Numbered from the stretch's first letter, positions 32,348 to 40,734 are shown. The stretch: 46,048 bases of DNA from Staphylococcus equorum (GCF_029531845.1 NZ_JAMBPV010000015.1:1-46048), one strand, 5' to 3'. The notes: a model not told the origin generated them from the letters alone. Numbers and translations: made by a program.

Positions 32348-32791
32348 ATGGAAAACAATAATTTTTTTGAACTTATTCATAATGTCGAACTGTTTAATGA
32401 CGCTACAATGACACTTTTTATGAAAAAATTTGATATGAACGTTAACATTTCACAGATCTTGGCTTTATCTAAATTAAAAGAGGAGGGACCACAAAAACCT
32501 TCGTCTCTTGCACTTTCTCTAGGGTATACTTCTGGAGCTATTACTAAATTAACGAACAAACTTGTAAAGGAAGGCTATATAGTTAGAGAGCAACAAGAAA
32601 ATGACCGACGTATCATTTTAATTACAATTACTGATCAAGGGTTAGATGTTTTAGAAGAAGCCCAAAAGCAAGGGCAAAACATGAGAAATGAAGTTTATTC
32701 TGTTTTAAATACTGAAGAAGTTGAACAACTATTAGGTATACAAAAGAAATTATTTGAACGTGTAAAACATTTAAATACAGAAAGGAGATAA
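32348..32791 (+). CDS. MarR-family regulator
   Basis: A 147-residue MarR protein with winged helix at about 35-105 (ISQILALSKLKEEGPQKPSSLALSLGYTSGAITKLTNKLVKEGYI, wing REQQENDRRIILITIT) and dimerising terminal helices. No cysteine is present, so redox sensing by thiol is ruled out. It heads an operon with an MFS carrier 27 bp on and two SDR enzymes. AAAGGAG precedes the ATG. It probably represses this operon and perhaps the divergent acetyltransferase. Confidence 0.88.
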   Translation: MENNNFFELIHNVELFNDATMTLFMKKFDMNVNISQILALSKLKEEGPQKPSSLALSLGYTSGAITKLTNKLVKEGYIVREQQENDRRIILITITDQGLDVLEEAQKQGQNMRNEVYSVLNTEEVEQLLGIQKKLFERVKHLNTERR

Positions 32792-32818
32792 ACATTTTGA
32801 ATTTTAGAGGTGGATTAA

Positions 32819-34099
32819 ATGCATAAAGGAAGGTTACATTTTGCGTGGTTAATATTAATGGGACTTTGTATTTCTGTAGGGTTAGGTAAAGCAGCGTTAA
32901 ATAATTCAGCAGGTTTATTTTTATCTCCTGTCTCCCAAGATTTAAATGTAGGTGTAGGCAGTTTAACGATTTATTTAAGTATTTCTTCGATCGTTACTTT
33001 GCTGTTTCTTCCATTTGGAGGAAAGCTATTATCTAAATATAGTGCACGTTTAGTATTGTTTGTTGCCATTGTTTTACAAGCAGGTGCCTTCGCTTTATTT
33101 GGTTTAATGAACTCAATTTGGGGATGGTATCTCTTAGCTATACCACTCGCTATTGGTGGTGTTTTCATTACCGTAATAGGTGGTCCTATTTTAATTGAAA
33201 GATGGTTTAGTAAAGGTAAAGGGATTGCGCTTGGAATTTTATCAGCGATTGGAGGATTACTTGGTGTATTTGCACAACCTATTATAGGTGCTTTAATTAG
33301 TCAATTTGGTTGGAGAAATGCATATTTTATTACAGGTATAGGTGTGCTTATTATCGTTGCGCCTATCATTTTATTATTAATCCGTAATTTTCCTAAGGAT
33401 AAAAATACAAAAGCTTATGGAGATACAAGTACTGGTATAGATCCTCATAAACAAACACAAAACATTGAAGGTATTGCATATAATACGGCCAAAAAAACAC
33501 CAGCTTTTTTCTTATTAGGCCTCTTTTTCTTCATTATTACTGCCATATCAAGCTTTACAATGCACGTTCCTACTTACCTTGTTAACCATGGACAAAAAGT
33601 TAGTATTGCTGGCGCAATGATGTCTGCACTTATGGTAGGGGTTTTTGTTGGTTCACTTTTATTTGGTTATCTAACAGACAAGATTGGCGCAAAAAAAGTA
33701 GGTTTATTGGCTATGATACTAGGCCTAATCTCCACTATTTTATTGATTGCTATGCCTGATTTTATTGTGGTAGTAGCTGTTGCCTTATTCTTATTTGGTA
33801 TGTTCACTTCATCGATTGGAACAATAGCGCCAGCAATGGCTTCGGCATTATTTGGAAGTAAAGACTATAGTCAAATTTACTCCACTTCATCAATTGGCTT
33901 AGCTCTTGCATCTATTGTGGCTTTACCAGCTTATGGATTTATATATGATATTTCTGGTAGCTATACAACTGGCCTTATTATTATTATTTTACTATTTGTG
34001 GTTAATATCATTGCTATTATTTTGGCTTTTAAAAATAAAGAAAAACTTGTTAAAGAAGGCTATTGGAATTCTAAAAATAAAGGTAATTTAAATGGCTAG
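32819..34099 (+). CDS. MFS transporter, oxalate/formate antiporter-like
   Basis: A 426-residue major facilitator with twelve predicted helices. The first half holds GGKLLSKYSARLVL (loop 2-3 motif) and GGPILIERWFSKGKGIALGILSAIGG (about 120-145), typical of monocarboxylate/oxalate:formate antiporter-like carriers. The second half has FGYLTDKIGAKKVGLL. The last 8 bases overlap the first SDR gene, indicating translational coupling. A carboxylate or hydroxyacid substrate processed by the two dehydrogenases is likely, but the compound is not known. Confidence 0.88.
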   Translation: MHKGRLHFAWLILMGLCISVGLGKAALNNSAGLFLSPVSQDLNVGVGSLTIYLSISSIVTLLFLPFGGKLLSKYSARLVLFVAIVLQAGAFALFGLMNSIWGWYLLAIPLAIGGVFITVIGGPILIERWFSKGKGIALGILSAIGGLLGVFAQPIIGALISQFGWRNAYFITGIGVLIIVAPIILLLIRNFPKDKNTKAYGDTSTGIDPHKQTQNIEGIAYNTAKKTPAFFLLGLFFFIITAISSFTMHVPTYLVNHGQKVSIAGAMMSALMVGVFVGSLLFGYLTDKIGAKKVGLLAMILGLISTILLIAMPDFIVVVAVALFLFGMFTSSIGTIAPAMASALFGSKDYSQIYSTSSIGLALASIVALPAYGFIYDISGSYTTGLIIIILLFVVNIIAIILAFKNKEKLVKEGYWNSKNKGNLNG

Positions 34100-34847
34100 A
34101 TTAGATAATAAAATTGCAATTGTAACGGGTGGCGCAGGAGGCATAGGTTCTGGAATTGTAAGAGCTTACGTTAAAGAAAATGCGAAAGTTGTTATTGCTA
34201 ATATTGCTGAAGAAAAAGGACAGAAATTAAGCCAAGAATTAAACAACCAAGGTAATGATACTTTATTTATAAAAACAGATTTAAGTAACAAAGCATCATT
34301 ACAAGCGTGTGTAGATCGTACTATTCAAACTTATGGACAAATTGACATATTAATTAATAATGCCCATGCGTCTCGTATGAATAGTTTCTTAAATATTACG
34401 GAAGATGATTTGAATTTGTCATTTAATACGGGATTTTATGCGACATTTTATTTATGCCAAATGGTAATTCCTCATTTAAAAGAAACACAAGGGAACATTA
34501 TAAATTTTGGTCCTGGCGCAGCTGTAAAAGGAGACAAAAATCAAGGGTCTTATGTTGTGGCTAAAGAAGCTATTCGTGGCATAACTCGTGTTATCGCAAA
34601 TGAGTTTGGAGAATTTGGTATCAATGCTAATATTATTTCCCCTATTGCTTATTCTGAAGGTGTTGATCAATGGAGAAAAGATAACCCAGAATATTATAAC
34701 CAAGTTGTCCAAGGAATTCCTCTACAAAAATTTGGAGACGTTGAAAAGGATATTGGACCAGTCGCTGTATTTCTAGGAAGTAAAGATTCTCAATATATTA
34801 CTGGACAAACAGTGATGGTAGATGGCGGTAGTATTAAATTATATTAA
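34092..34847 (+). CDS. SDR-family oxidoreductase 1 of the MFS operon
   Basis: A 251-residue SDR with TGGAGGIG at 12-19 and a DGGSIKLY end. NNAG is NNAH, the YxxxK pair appears as YVVAK, and the catalytic serine position is in NFGPGA, where glycine stands in. The alterations suggest a specialised or weakened activity. The start ATG 34092 lies inside the MFS gene; AAAGGT in the MFS codons serves as its ribosome binding site. A second SDR follows 25 bp later, so the two may act in sequence or as a heteromer. Confidence 0.85.
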   Translation: MARLDNKIAIVTGGAGGIGSGIVRAYVKENAKVVIANIAEEKGQKLSQELNNQGNDTLFIKTDLSNKASLQACVDRTIQTYGQIDILINNAHASRMNSFLNITEDDLNLSFNTGFYATFYLCQMVIPHLKETQGNIINFGPGAAVKGDKNQGSYVVAKEAIRGITRVIANEFGEFGINANIISPIAYSEGVDQWRKDNPEYYNQVVQGIPLQKFGDVEKDIGPVAVFLGSKDSQYITGQTVMVDGGSIKLY

Positions 34848-34872
34848 TAACATAAAGAAAGCGTGATAAAGA

Positions 34873-35634
34873 ATGGAACAATTAATGGAAAATAAAGTTG
34901 GTATTGTAACAGCAGCAGGTAATGGGATTGGTAGAGCAAGTGCTATTGCCTTTGCGAAAGCAGGAGCAAAAGTTGTCGTTTCAGACATTTCTGAAGATGC
35001 AGGATATGAAACTGTGAGACTCATTCAAGAGGAAAGTGGAGAAGCCCAATTTATTAAGTGTAACGTAGCTGACGAAAAAGATGTTAAAAATTTAGTCGAT
35101 CAAACTGTTAAACAATTTGGTAGATTGGATTGGGCACATAATAATGCAGGAATCGGTGCTCCAACAACTCCAGTAACAGAAATTGACACAGAGAGTTGGC
35201 AACGTGTAATAAATGTTACTTTAACAGGTACATTTTTATGTTTGAAATATGAGATACCAGCTATGCTTGAATCTGGTGGAGGCGCAATTGTTAATACAGC
35301 ATCTACAGGAGGTTTAGTTGGTACACCTGGTTTAACACCTTACATTTCTGCTAAACACGGGGTTAATGGTTTAACTAAAAGTGCTGCATTAGAATTTGGT
35401 AAACAAAATATACGTATTAACTCAATTTGTCCTGGAATGACTAGGACAGCGGCTGTTGAAAGTTGGAGTCAAGAATCAGCAGATCAAGCGAAAGCTTTTG
35501 AGTCAGGGATTCCAATGGGACGTATGGGTGTACCAAATGAACAAGCAAGCGCCGCGGTGTGGTTATGTTCTGATCAATCCTCTTTTATTACAGGTGTTAA
35601 CCTTCCTGTTGATGGCGGAGAAACAGCAGAATAA
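34873..35634 (+). CDS. SDR-family oxidoreductase 2 of the MFS operon
   Basis: A 253-residue classical SDR: TAAGNGIG (14-21), NNAG near 91-94, the serine in NTASTGG, and YISAK. It ends LPVDGGETAE. All catalytic residues are present. Resembles glucose/ribitol dehydrogenase-like SDRs common in Bacilli. The Shine-Dalgarno sequence is weak (AAAGAAAGCG), so translation may depend on the upstream gene. An alternative ATG four codons in is possible. It is the last gene of the MarR-MFS-SDR-SDR operon. Confidence 0.88.
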   Translation: MEQLMENKVGIVTAAGNGIGRASAIAFAKAGAKVVVSDISEDAGYETVRLIQEESGEAQFIKCNVADEKDVKNLVDQTVKQFGRLDWAHNNAGIGAPTTPVTEIDTESWQRVINVTLTGTFLCLKYEIPAMLESGGGAIVNTASTGGLVGTPGLTPYISAKHGVNGLTKSAALEFGKQNIRINSICPGMTRTAAVESWSQESADQAKAFESGIPMGRMGVPNEQASAAVWLCSDQSSFITGVNLPVDGGETAE

Positions 35635-35681
35635 GATTTTATTTTCAGTTATTCTACATGGATAACTTTGTCAGTATAAGT

Positions 35682-35777
35682 ATGTTTACGGTTGTTAGTA
35701 ATATTGTAGTACCAGTTATTATTAGTTAGATTGCGCTTATTATCTTACCAGAAAATAGAAACGACAATAGAAAGTAA
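35682..35777 (+). pseudogene. Decayed Fst-type toxin gene
   Basis: A 32-codon frame, ATG 35682 to TAA 35775, reads MFTVVSNIVVPVIIS, TAG, IALIILPENRNDNRK. The layout is that of an Fst peptide: polar start, membrane helix with the PVI motif, and a basic asparagine-rich tail. A stop stands where the family glycine is expected. There is no ribosome binding site. A long hairpin follows 17 bp later, as in the intact locus at 24614. No antisense promoter could be recognised. Confidence 0.6.
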
Positions 35778-35793
35778 TTAAAAGATGTGATTA

Positions 35794-35831
35794 GAAAACA
35801 ACGATCCAATACTTATTGGATCGTTGTTTTC
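35794..35831. terminator. Bidirectional terminator
   Basis: An 18-bp perfect stem (GAAAACAACGATCCAATA and its complement) with a CT loop lies between the SDR operon and the converging efflux pump. It may also be the shared terminator of the decayed toxin locus. Confidence 0.85.
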
Positions 35832-35917
35832 TATCTTAATGAAAGTCTAAATAATATAAGTTATATGCGAAAATAATTGGTTTTTATTCTCTTTTGGATC
35901 CACTAAATTAGAATTTC

Positions 35918-37417
35918 TTAATTAATATTTGATAATTTTTTCTGTTTAAAGTCCAATAACATTAATAAAATTATAGTACATGCTAGTGACAATATACTTA
36001 TTATTATAATTAGTGAAAAAGCATCATCAAAAGCGATTTTTCCAGCATTAATTAATTGCTCATTTATATGTGAAGGTTGTTTTTCTGCTTGAATAATTGT
36101 TTCATCTAAACTGCCTTGGGCTTTAGATGTATCAATTGATGTATTACTAAAATCAAAAAACAAACTATAAAAAGCAGAAAATAAACCTCCTAAAACAGCT
36201 ATGCCTAAAGATCCTCCAAACTCAAAAGAAACTTCTTCTATAGAGGCCGCCATACCAGCATTTCCATCGTCTACGTTAGACATAATAGCATTGGAAGCTA
36301 GAGTCATAGCACCGCCTAAACCAAATCCTAACACTATTAAAATCATAACTTGAATAGTTAAATTGGCATTCAAAACCCAATAAAACATGAGAATTCCAAA
36401 AAATGCTAAAGAAAGCATAATCCATTGAAGTTTTAATATTCTATATTTCGTTAATATAATTCCAACTAAAATTGCGCCTACAAGTGAAGCCATCGCCATG
36501 GCCATTATAGCTAATCCTGCTTTTAAAGGAGTTAACCCTAAAACAAGTTGTAATCTTTGAGATAAAATAAATTCAAAGCCCATTAATACAAAAGCTGTTA
36601 CAACAGCTACAATAGTTCCACCAGTAAAATTGAAATTCTTAAATATAATCAAATTAATCAATGGGTGCTTTAACTTATTTTGCCTTTTAACAAAAAGTAT
36701 CATAGTAATAAGACCTATAATAAATGATAGAAGTACTATTGTAATATTATTTTCAGGCTTAGTTAACTCTTTTATAGCGAAAACAATACTAATTAACCCT
36801 AACATTATTTGTAACGAACTCACAAAGTCCCATTTTCCATTTTTGTTAGTAGGATAGCTAGGTATCAAAATCTGAGATAAAATAAGGACAATTACGACCA
36901 CAGGAATGTTAATAATAAATACTGAAGGCCATGAAAATTTTTCTAATAGTAACCCACCTATAACTGGGCCCATCCCCGCACCAGCAGCAGTTATAGCTGA
37001 CCAAATTCCTAAAGCTAATCCACGTTCTTTATAATCTGTAAAAGTTAATTTGATGATTGAAAGTGTTGGCGGCATCATTGAAGCTGCACCCATAGCTAAA
37101 AAAACTCTTGCTAATATAAGCATATTAGGTGTAGTAGAGTATGCTGCTAATAATGAAGCACCTCCAAAAATAGTTAAACCAAGTAAAAACATTTTTTTAT
37201 AACCAACGTGATCCCCTAGTGTTCCAAGCCCAGGAAGCAGCCCTGCAACTACTAATGCATAAGCATTAACAATCCATAATTTTTGAGTTGCTGTGGCTTG
37301 TAAATCATGAGTTAATACTGGTAACGCTGTATATAAGACAGTCATATCAATAACTATCAGAAATAGTGCGCTAGAAACTAAACATAAGATAATCCACTTT
37401 TTTGTAATCACACTCAT
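35918..37417 (-). CDS. QacA-like DHA2-family efflux pump (14 helices)
   Basis: A 499-residue MFS exporter with fourteen predicted helices. LFLIVIDMTVLYTALPVL holds the conserved acidic residue of helix 1, LGDHVGYKKMFLLGL the loop 2-3 motif, and WSAITAAGAGMGPVIGGLLLEKFSW the antiporter motif C. AGNAAA-like AGMAASIEEVSFEFGGSLGIAV and NDAF-like DDAFS match QacA. Such proton antiporters export antiseptic cations, dyes or drugs. The ATG 37417 follows GGGAG. Its promoter carries a MerR-type palindrome, and a BmrR-like regulator gene lies just upstream. Confidence 0.9.
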   Translation of the reverse strand: MSVITKKWIILCLVSSALFLIVIDMTVLYTALPVLTHDLQATATQKLWIVNAYALVVAGLLPGLGTLGDHVGYKKMFLLGLTIFGGASLLAAYSTTPNMLILARVFLAMGAASMMPPTLSIIKLTFTDYKERGLALGIWSAITAAGAGMGPVIGGLLLEKFSWPSVFIINIPVVVIVLILSQILIPSYPTNKNGKWDFVSSLQIMLGLISIVFAIKELTKPENNITIVLLSFIIGLITMILFVKRQNKLKHPLINLIIFKNFNFTGGTIVAVVTAFVLMGFEFILSQRLQLVLGLTPLKAGLAIMAMAMASLVGAILVGIILTKYRILKLQWIMLSLAFFGILMFYWVLNANLTIQVMILIVLGFGLGGAMTLASNAIMSNVDDGNAGMAASIEEVSFEFGGSLGIAVLGGLFSAFYSLFFDFSNTSIDTSKAQGSLDETIIQAEKQPSHINEQLINAGKIAFDDAFSLIIIISILSLACTIILLMLLDFKQKKLSNIN

Positions 37418-37437
37418 CACCTACTCCCTAATATAAA

Positions 37438-37468
37438 AATATAGACTATATGGTTACCATATAGTCAA
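37438..37468 (-). promoter_or_regulatory. MerR-type promoter of the efflux pump
   Basis: On the minus strand TTGACT (37468-37463) and TATATT (37443-37438) are 19 bp apart, the over-long spacer that MerR activators correct. The perfect palindrome GACTATATGG..CCATATAGTC, 11-bp arms around one base (37444-37466), fills the spacer. It is close in kind to the BmrR site. Confidence 0.88.
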
Positions 37469-37507
37469 GAAGTTATTTTAAATAATTTTATAGTGAGGAG
37501 CAAAATA

Positions 37508-38329
37508 TCAATCTTTTTCTACTTGAATAGATATTTTTGTGACATACTTATCTGGACCGTTTGTACTAATCTCATCAACTGCGTATTCTTCAAAACTATC
37601 GCCGATAATTTTTAATCCTTCTATTTGCATATAATTTTTAATTTTTTTATGTGTTTTATATAAAGTTTCATCAGGTCCTTCATGATAGGCAATAACATAT
37701 AGTGCTTTGTCTCTTATTAATGGTGTTTCACATACATCTTTATCTACTTGAATATAAAAATTTGAAAACTCATTATATCTATCGTTTTGTATATTGTTCT
37801 TTTTGATAATTACCCCAATAGGATAACCTGAATCTAAATTATTTGTTTTTATATAATTTATGAAAGCCATTAATTTGTGTGAAGAAGACTTTACAGTTAT
37901 ATTACCTATATTTTCACTAATTAAATAATATCTTTCAGTTAACTCAACGATTTCAATGGAGGAATAATCAGCTTCATAAGATAATTGTAAATAATCTCTT
38001 TTATTTTGAATAAATAGTTTTTGCCTTTCCATTTGTTCAATTTTTAAATCTATCTCTTTTTCTTTAGAATTTAATAAATTAATTGTTTTTGGTATAGATC
38101 TAATATCTAAAAATGCTTTTATTTGAGAAAGTGATAATTCTAAATCTTTTAATATATCAATCACACTGAAAATCTCTAACTGTTGCAGAGAATAATAACG
38201 ATAGCCTTTCTCGTTTCTATATTCAGGTTTTAAAATGTCTATTTGATCGTAGTGAAAAAGTGTTTGTTTTTTTACACCGCATAACTTAGAAAATTCTCCT
38301 GTTGTAAATAAAGTCTCTCTTAAGTTCAT
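37508..38329 (-). CDS. MerR-family multidrug-sensing regulator (BmrR-like)
   Basis: A 273-residue regulator. Residues 8-75 are the MerR DNA-binding domain (FTTGEFSKLCGVKKQTLFHYDQIDILKP, YRYYSLQQLE). Residues 80-118 form the dimer coiled coil, and 125-273 a GyrI-like effector domain (ERYYLISENIGN, DKALYVIAYHEGPDETLYKTHKKI, SFEEYAVDE). BmrR proteins bind lipophilic cations there and switch on an efflux gene. The pump gene lies 90 bp downstream on the same strand behind a 19-bp-spacer promoter. AAGGAGA precedes the start. Confidence 0.9.
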   Translation of the reverse strand: MNLRETLFTTGEFSKLCGVKKQTLFHYDQIDILKPEYRNEKGYRYYSLQQLEIFSVIDILKDLELSLSQIKAFLDIRSIPKTINLLNSKEKEIDLKIEQMERQKLFIQNKRDYLQLSYEADYSSIEIVELTERYYLISENIGNITVKSSSHKLMAFINYIKTNNLDSGYPIGVIIKKNNIQNDRYNEFSNFYIQVDKDVCETPLIRDKALYVIAYHEGPDETLYKTHKKIKNYMQIEGLKIIGDSFEEYAVDEISTNGPDKYVTKISIQVEKD

Positions 38330-38339
38330 TTTAATCTCC

Positions 38340-38891
38340 TTATACTTTTTTTATTATTCTATAAACAGTACTTCTACTGACTCCAGTTTTGTTTGCAATT
38401 TCTTCACCTGTGAGCTTCTGCTCATCATATAAAAATTTAATTTCTCTTTTCTTATAATCTGGCAATGAAGGACGGCCACCTTTTCGCCCTCTTGCTCTTG
38501 CAGCTTCCAACCCTTTTTTCGTACGTTCACTTAATAAGTTAGCTTCAAGTTCAGCGAATGCACTCATCATGGTAAAGAACATCTTGCCCATCGCATCTTT
38601 AGTCGATACGTTCATATCTATAATATGTAGATCAATGCTGTTTTCATCTAGCCATTGTGATAACTCAATTAATTGTTTCGTTGTACGTCCAAGACGGTCT
38701 AGTTTATAGATAACTAGGATATCTCCTTCACGTAAATAATCTAAACACTTATCAAGTTGCGTTCTTTTAGTTTTACGACCACTCGCTTTCTCGCTAAAGA
38801 TACGTTCACAACCATATTCCTCAAGTGTATCTATCTGTCCATCAAGACTTTGATCTTGTGTTGATACACGTGCATAACCAATTTTAGCCAT
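38340..38891 (-). CDS. Serine recombinase, resolvase/invertase type
   Basis: A 183-residue small serine recombinase. The catalytic Ser10 is in YARVSTQDQ; YKLDRLGRTTKQL (about 62-74) holds the active-site arginines. The E-helix region FAELEANLLSERTKKGLEAARARGRKGGRP is typical of the Tn552/Bin family. A C-terminal helix-turn-helix (LTGEEIANKTGVSRSTVYRIIKK) binds the site. In plasmids such enzymes resolve multimers or belong to transposons. No transposase remains nearby. It sits 10 bp upstream of the MerR gene on the same strand. Confidence 0.93.
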   Translation of the reverse strand: MAKIGYARVSTQDQSLDGQIDTLEEYGCERIFSEKASGRKTKRTQLDKCLDYLREGDILVIYKLDRLGRTTKQLIELSQWLDENSIDLHIIDMNVSTKDAMGKMFFTMMSAFAELEANLLSERTKKGLEAARARGRKGGRPSLPDYKKREIKFLYDEQKLTGEEIANKTGVSRSTVYRIIKKV

Positions 38892-39010
38892 TTGAATACC
38901 ACCTCTTTTAATCGTTTTATGGGCACTTATTAACGAAATCTAATTCTCGATGCAAATAAACGCGTCTCTCATCGTCTTAAAACTCATGATTTTTGATATT
39001 TATAATACAT
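38892..39010. other. Probable recombination site of the resolvase
   Basis: Serine resolvases act on sites just upstream of their gene. This AT-rich stretch holds GGGCACTTATTAACGAA and several ATCG/CGAT half-sites, for example near 38911, 38948 and 38974. I could not delimit the subsites. Confidence 0.4.
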
Positions 39011-39048
39011 TGATTATAACACAAGTTTATAGACTTAAATATCCAAGA

Positions 39049-39079
39049 AAAACCTCTTATTATTAAGTTAAGAGGTTTT
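39049..39079. terminator. Hairpin between resolvase region and sorbitol operon
   Basis: AAAACCTCTTA and TAAGAGGTTTT form an 11-bp stem. It separates the resolvase control region from transcription arriving from the sorbitol operon. Confidence 0.6.
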
Positions 39080-39128
39080 GTGTCAAAAACGAACGATTTT
39101 GGGACGCTGTAAAATCCATCTTTTAAAG

Positions 39129-39174
39129 ACAAATAAAAAAGACCTAGAAATTAATCTAAGTCTTTTTTATTTGT
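39129..39174 (-). terminator. Terminator of the sorbitol operon
   Basis: ACAAATAAAAAAGAC plus TAGA pairs with TCTA plus GTCTTTTTTATTTGT around AATTAA, with one mismatch. It lies across the stop codon of the small gene at 39156. Confidence 0.7.
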
Positions 39175-39323
39175 CTTTCTATTACCTCTTTTTCACTATT
39201 ATCTATAGGTTGTTCCTGTTCTTTTCTTTGAATTTGCTGTGTTGGCTGTTTAGTAGGTGCTTGATGTAATAATACTCCACCTAATGACACTGCTAATATT
39301 TTTTTTATGCTATCTTTAAGCAA
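39156..39323 (-). CDS. Small hypothetical protein at the end of the sorbitol operon
   Basis: A 55-residue frame, starting at TTG 39323, with one hydrophobic stretch (ILAVSLGGVLLHQ) and a charged Q, K and E-rich tail ending RQIKKT. No convincing ribosome binding site is present and an ATG just upstream is out of frame. It lies 12 bp after srlB, so it may be the worn end of a longer gene or a small membrane peptide. I do not recognise it. Confidence 0.4.
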   Translation of the reverse strand: MLKDSIKKILAVSLGGVLLHQAPTKQPTQQIQRKEQEQPIDNSEKEVIERQIKKT

Positions 39324-39335
39324 TTCATTTTAAAA

Positions 39336-39686
39336 TCACTTAATTACTATCTCTGAACCTTCTTTAATGGTTGGAATATCTTTATCTTCAACATATAGTG
39401 TGCCAGATTGCTCTTCCACTGTACTACCATCAAATTTGATTGTGATATGACCTAAATCATTTAAATTTTTATTAACTGCTGAACCTACTTTGGTAATATC
39501 AAATGCTGTATTATCTATATAAAAATTTTGTTCCTCAGTAATACTATCTTCAACAGATTGCACTTCAATAATGTAGCAGTAATCTGCTAATTCATTAGGA
39601 GCATTGTCTCCAAATAATATGACCATTTTTTCTTCTTCAAATGCTCCAGCATCTTGCCCAATTTTCTTTACTAACGTTTTATACAA
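39336..39686 (-). CDS. srlB: PTS glucitol/sorbitol EIIA component
   Basis: A 116-residue EIIA of the glucitol family (KMVILFGDNAPNELADYCYIIEV, then VGSAVNKNLNDLGHITIKFDG and VEDKDIPTIKEGSEIVI). It takes phosphate from HPr and passes it to the EIIB part of SrlE; His in DLGH is a candidate phosphorylation site. It is the distal PTS gene, 21 bp after srlE. The order on the minus strand is srlD, gutR, gutM, srlA, srlE, srlB. Confidence 0.92.
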   Translation of the reverse strand: MYKTLVKKIGQDAGAFEEEKMVILFGDNAPNELADYCYIIEVQSVEDSITEEQNFYIDNTAFDITKVGSAVNKNLNDLGHITIKFDGSTVEEQSGTLYVEDKDIPTIKEGSEIVIK

Positions 39687-39707
39687 TTTTAAAACCCCTT
39701 CCTTATT

Positions 39708-40724
39708 TTATTTATATAGACCAAAACTTGCGAGCCAAGCTACAAATACACGTGGCATACCATTCAAGAATCTTGAATATAAAACAGATGGAACGCCTAC
39801 TTCAATCGTTTTTGTTTCTGCTTCTGCTAGTCCTAAACCTACCGGGATAAAGTCAGCTCCATTTTGTGTGTTAATTGCAAACAAAGCTGGTAACGCTAAG
39901 TTAGGAGGAATGTTTCCTTTTCCAATTTCAACCCCTATTAATGTACCTAGCACTTGACCAATAACTCCACCTGGTCCAAGTAAGGGACTTAAAAATGGTA
40001 ATGAACAAATGAACCCTATAGCTAATAGCCCCCATATGTTTCCTGCAAGGGGCGACATGATTTGTGCGAAAAGATCACCTATGCCTGATCCTTGGATAAT
40101 ACCAATTAATAAAGCTACAAACCCCATAAATGGAAGTATAGTATGTAGCATTGTATCTACAGCATCACGAGCAGCTTGGTAAAATGTGTTTATCACCTTA
40201 CCAGCACCTAATCCAATTTTAGTTAAGAATGACTTGTTTGCTTCTCCTTCACGTGTTTCCATAATTTTTTTATCTTTAGAATAAGTACTTCCTGACTTTT
40301 CAGATGGTTTATCCACTTCTTGGCTTGAACTCGCGATCAAAGGTTCTTCATTTGTTTCTGACACTTCTGATACTTGCCCCTCATCTATGTTAGAAACGTA
40401 AATATCTTCAGTGATATATTGACGTAACGGCCCACTCTTACCTGTCGCCATTATATTGATAGTTGGTATGCCTTTTTTAGGATAAATTCCACATCTTAAT
40501 GTGCCACCACAATCTATAACAATTGCCATTATCTCTTCATCTGGAACCGATGTCTCAAAACCGTTAACAACCTCTGCCCCTGTAATATCAGCTATTTTAT
40601 CAACAACTGAGGGCTTATGACCCCCAGTTATATAAACTAATTTATTCTTTTGGCCTTCTACACCAAGTTTTAGTGGGCCACCAAATCCTCCAGAACCTTT
40701 TACGACTTCTACTTGTTTACTCAT
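39708..40724 (-). CDS. srlE: PTS glucitol/sorbitol EIIB/C2 component
   Basis: A 338-residue glucitol EIIBC. Residues 1-125 are the EIIB domain with GSGGFGGPL and the phosphorylated Cys72 in VIDCGGTLRCGIYP. Residues 185-338 are the membrane part (MLHTILPFMGFVALLIGIIQGSG, PLLGPGGVIGQVLGTLIGVEIGKG, GADFIPVGLGLAEAETKTIEVGVPSVLYSRF). I start at ATG 40724, eight bases after GAGG, not at GTG 40733, whose first base touches that site. It pairs with SrlA to form the sorbitol permease. Confidence 0.94.
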   Translation of the reverse strand: MSKQVEVVKGSGGFGGPLKLGVEGQKNKLVYITGGHKPSVVDKIADITGAEVVNGFETSVPDEEIMAIVIDCGGTLRCGIYPKKGIPTINIMATGKSGPLRQYITEDIYVSNIDEGQVSEVSETNEEPLIASSSQEVDKPSEKSGSTYSKDKKIMETREGEANKSFLTKIGLGAGKVINTFYQAARDAVDTMLHTILPFMGFVALLIGIIQGSGIGDLFAQIMSPLAGNIWGLLAIGFICSLPFLSPLLGPGGVIGQVLGTLIGVEIGKGNIPPNLALPALFAINTQNGADFIPVGLGLAEAETKTIEVGVPSVLYSRFLNGMPRVFVAWLASFGLYK

Positions 40725-40734
40725 TTTTTTCACC

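Noticed and set aside
38340..38891. The serine recombinase as part of an intact transposon
   Set aside because: No transposase gene or terminal inverted repeats could be found on either side; treated as a stand-alone resolvase.
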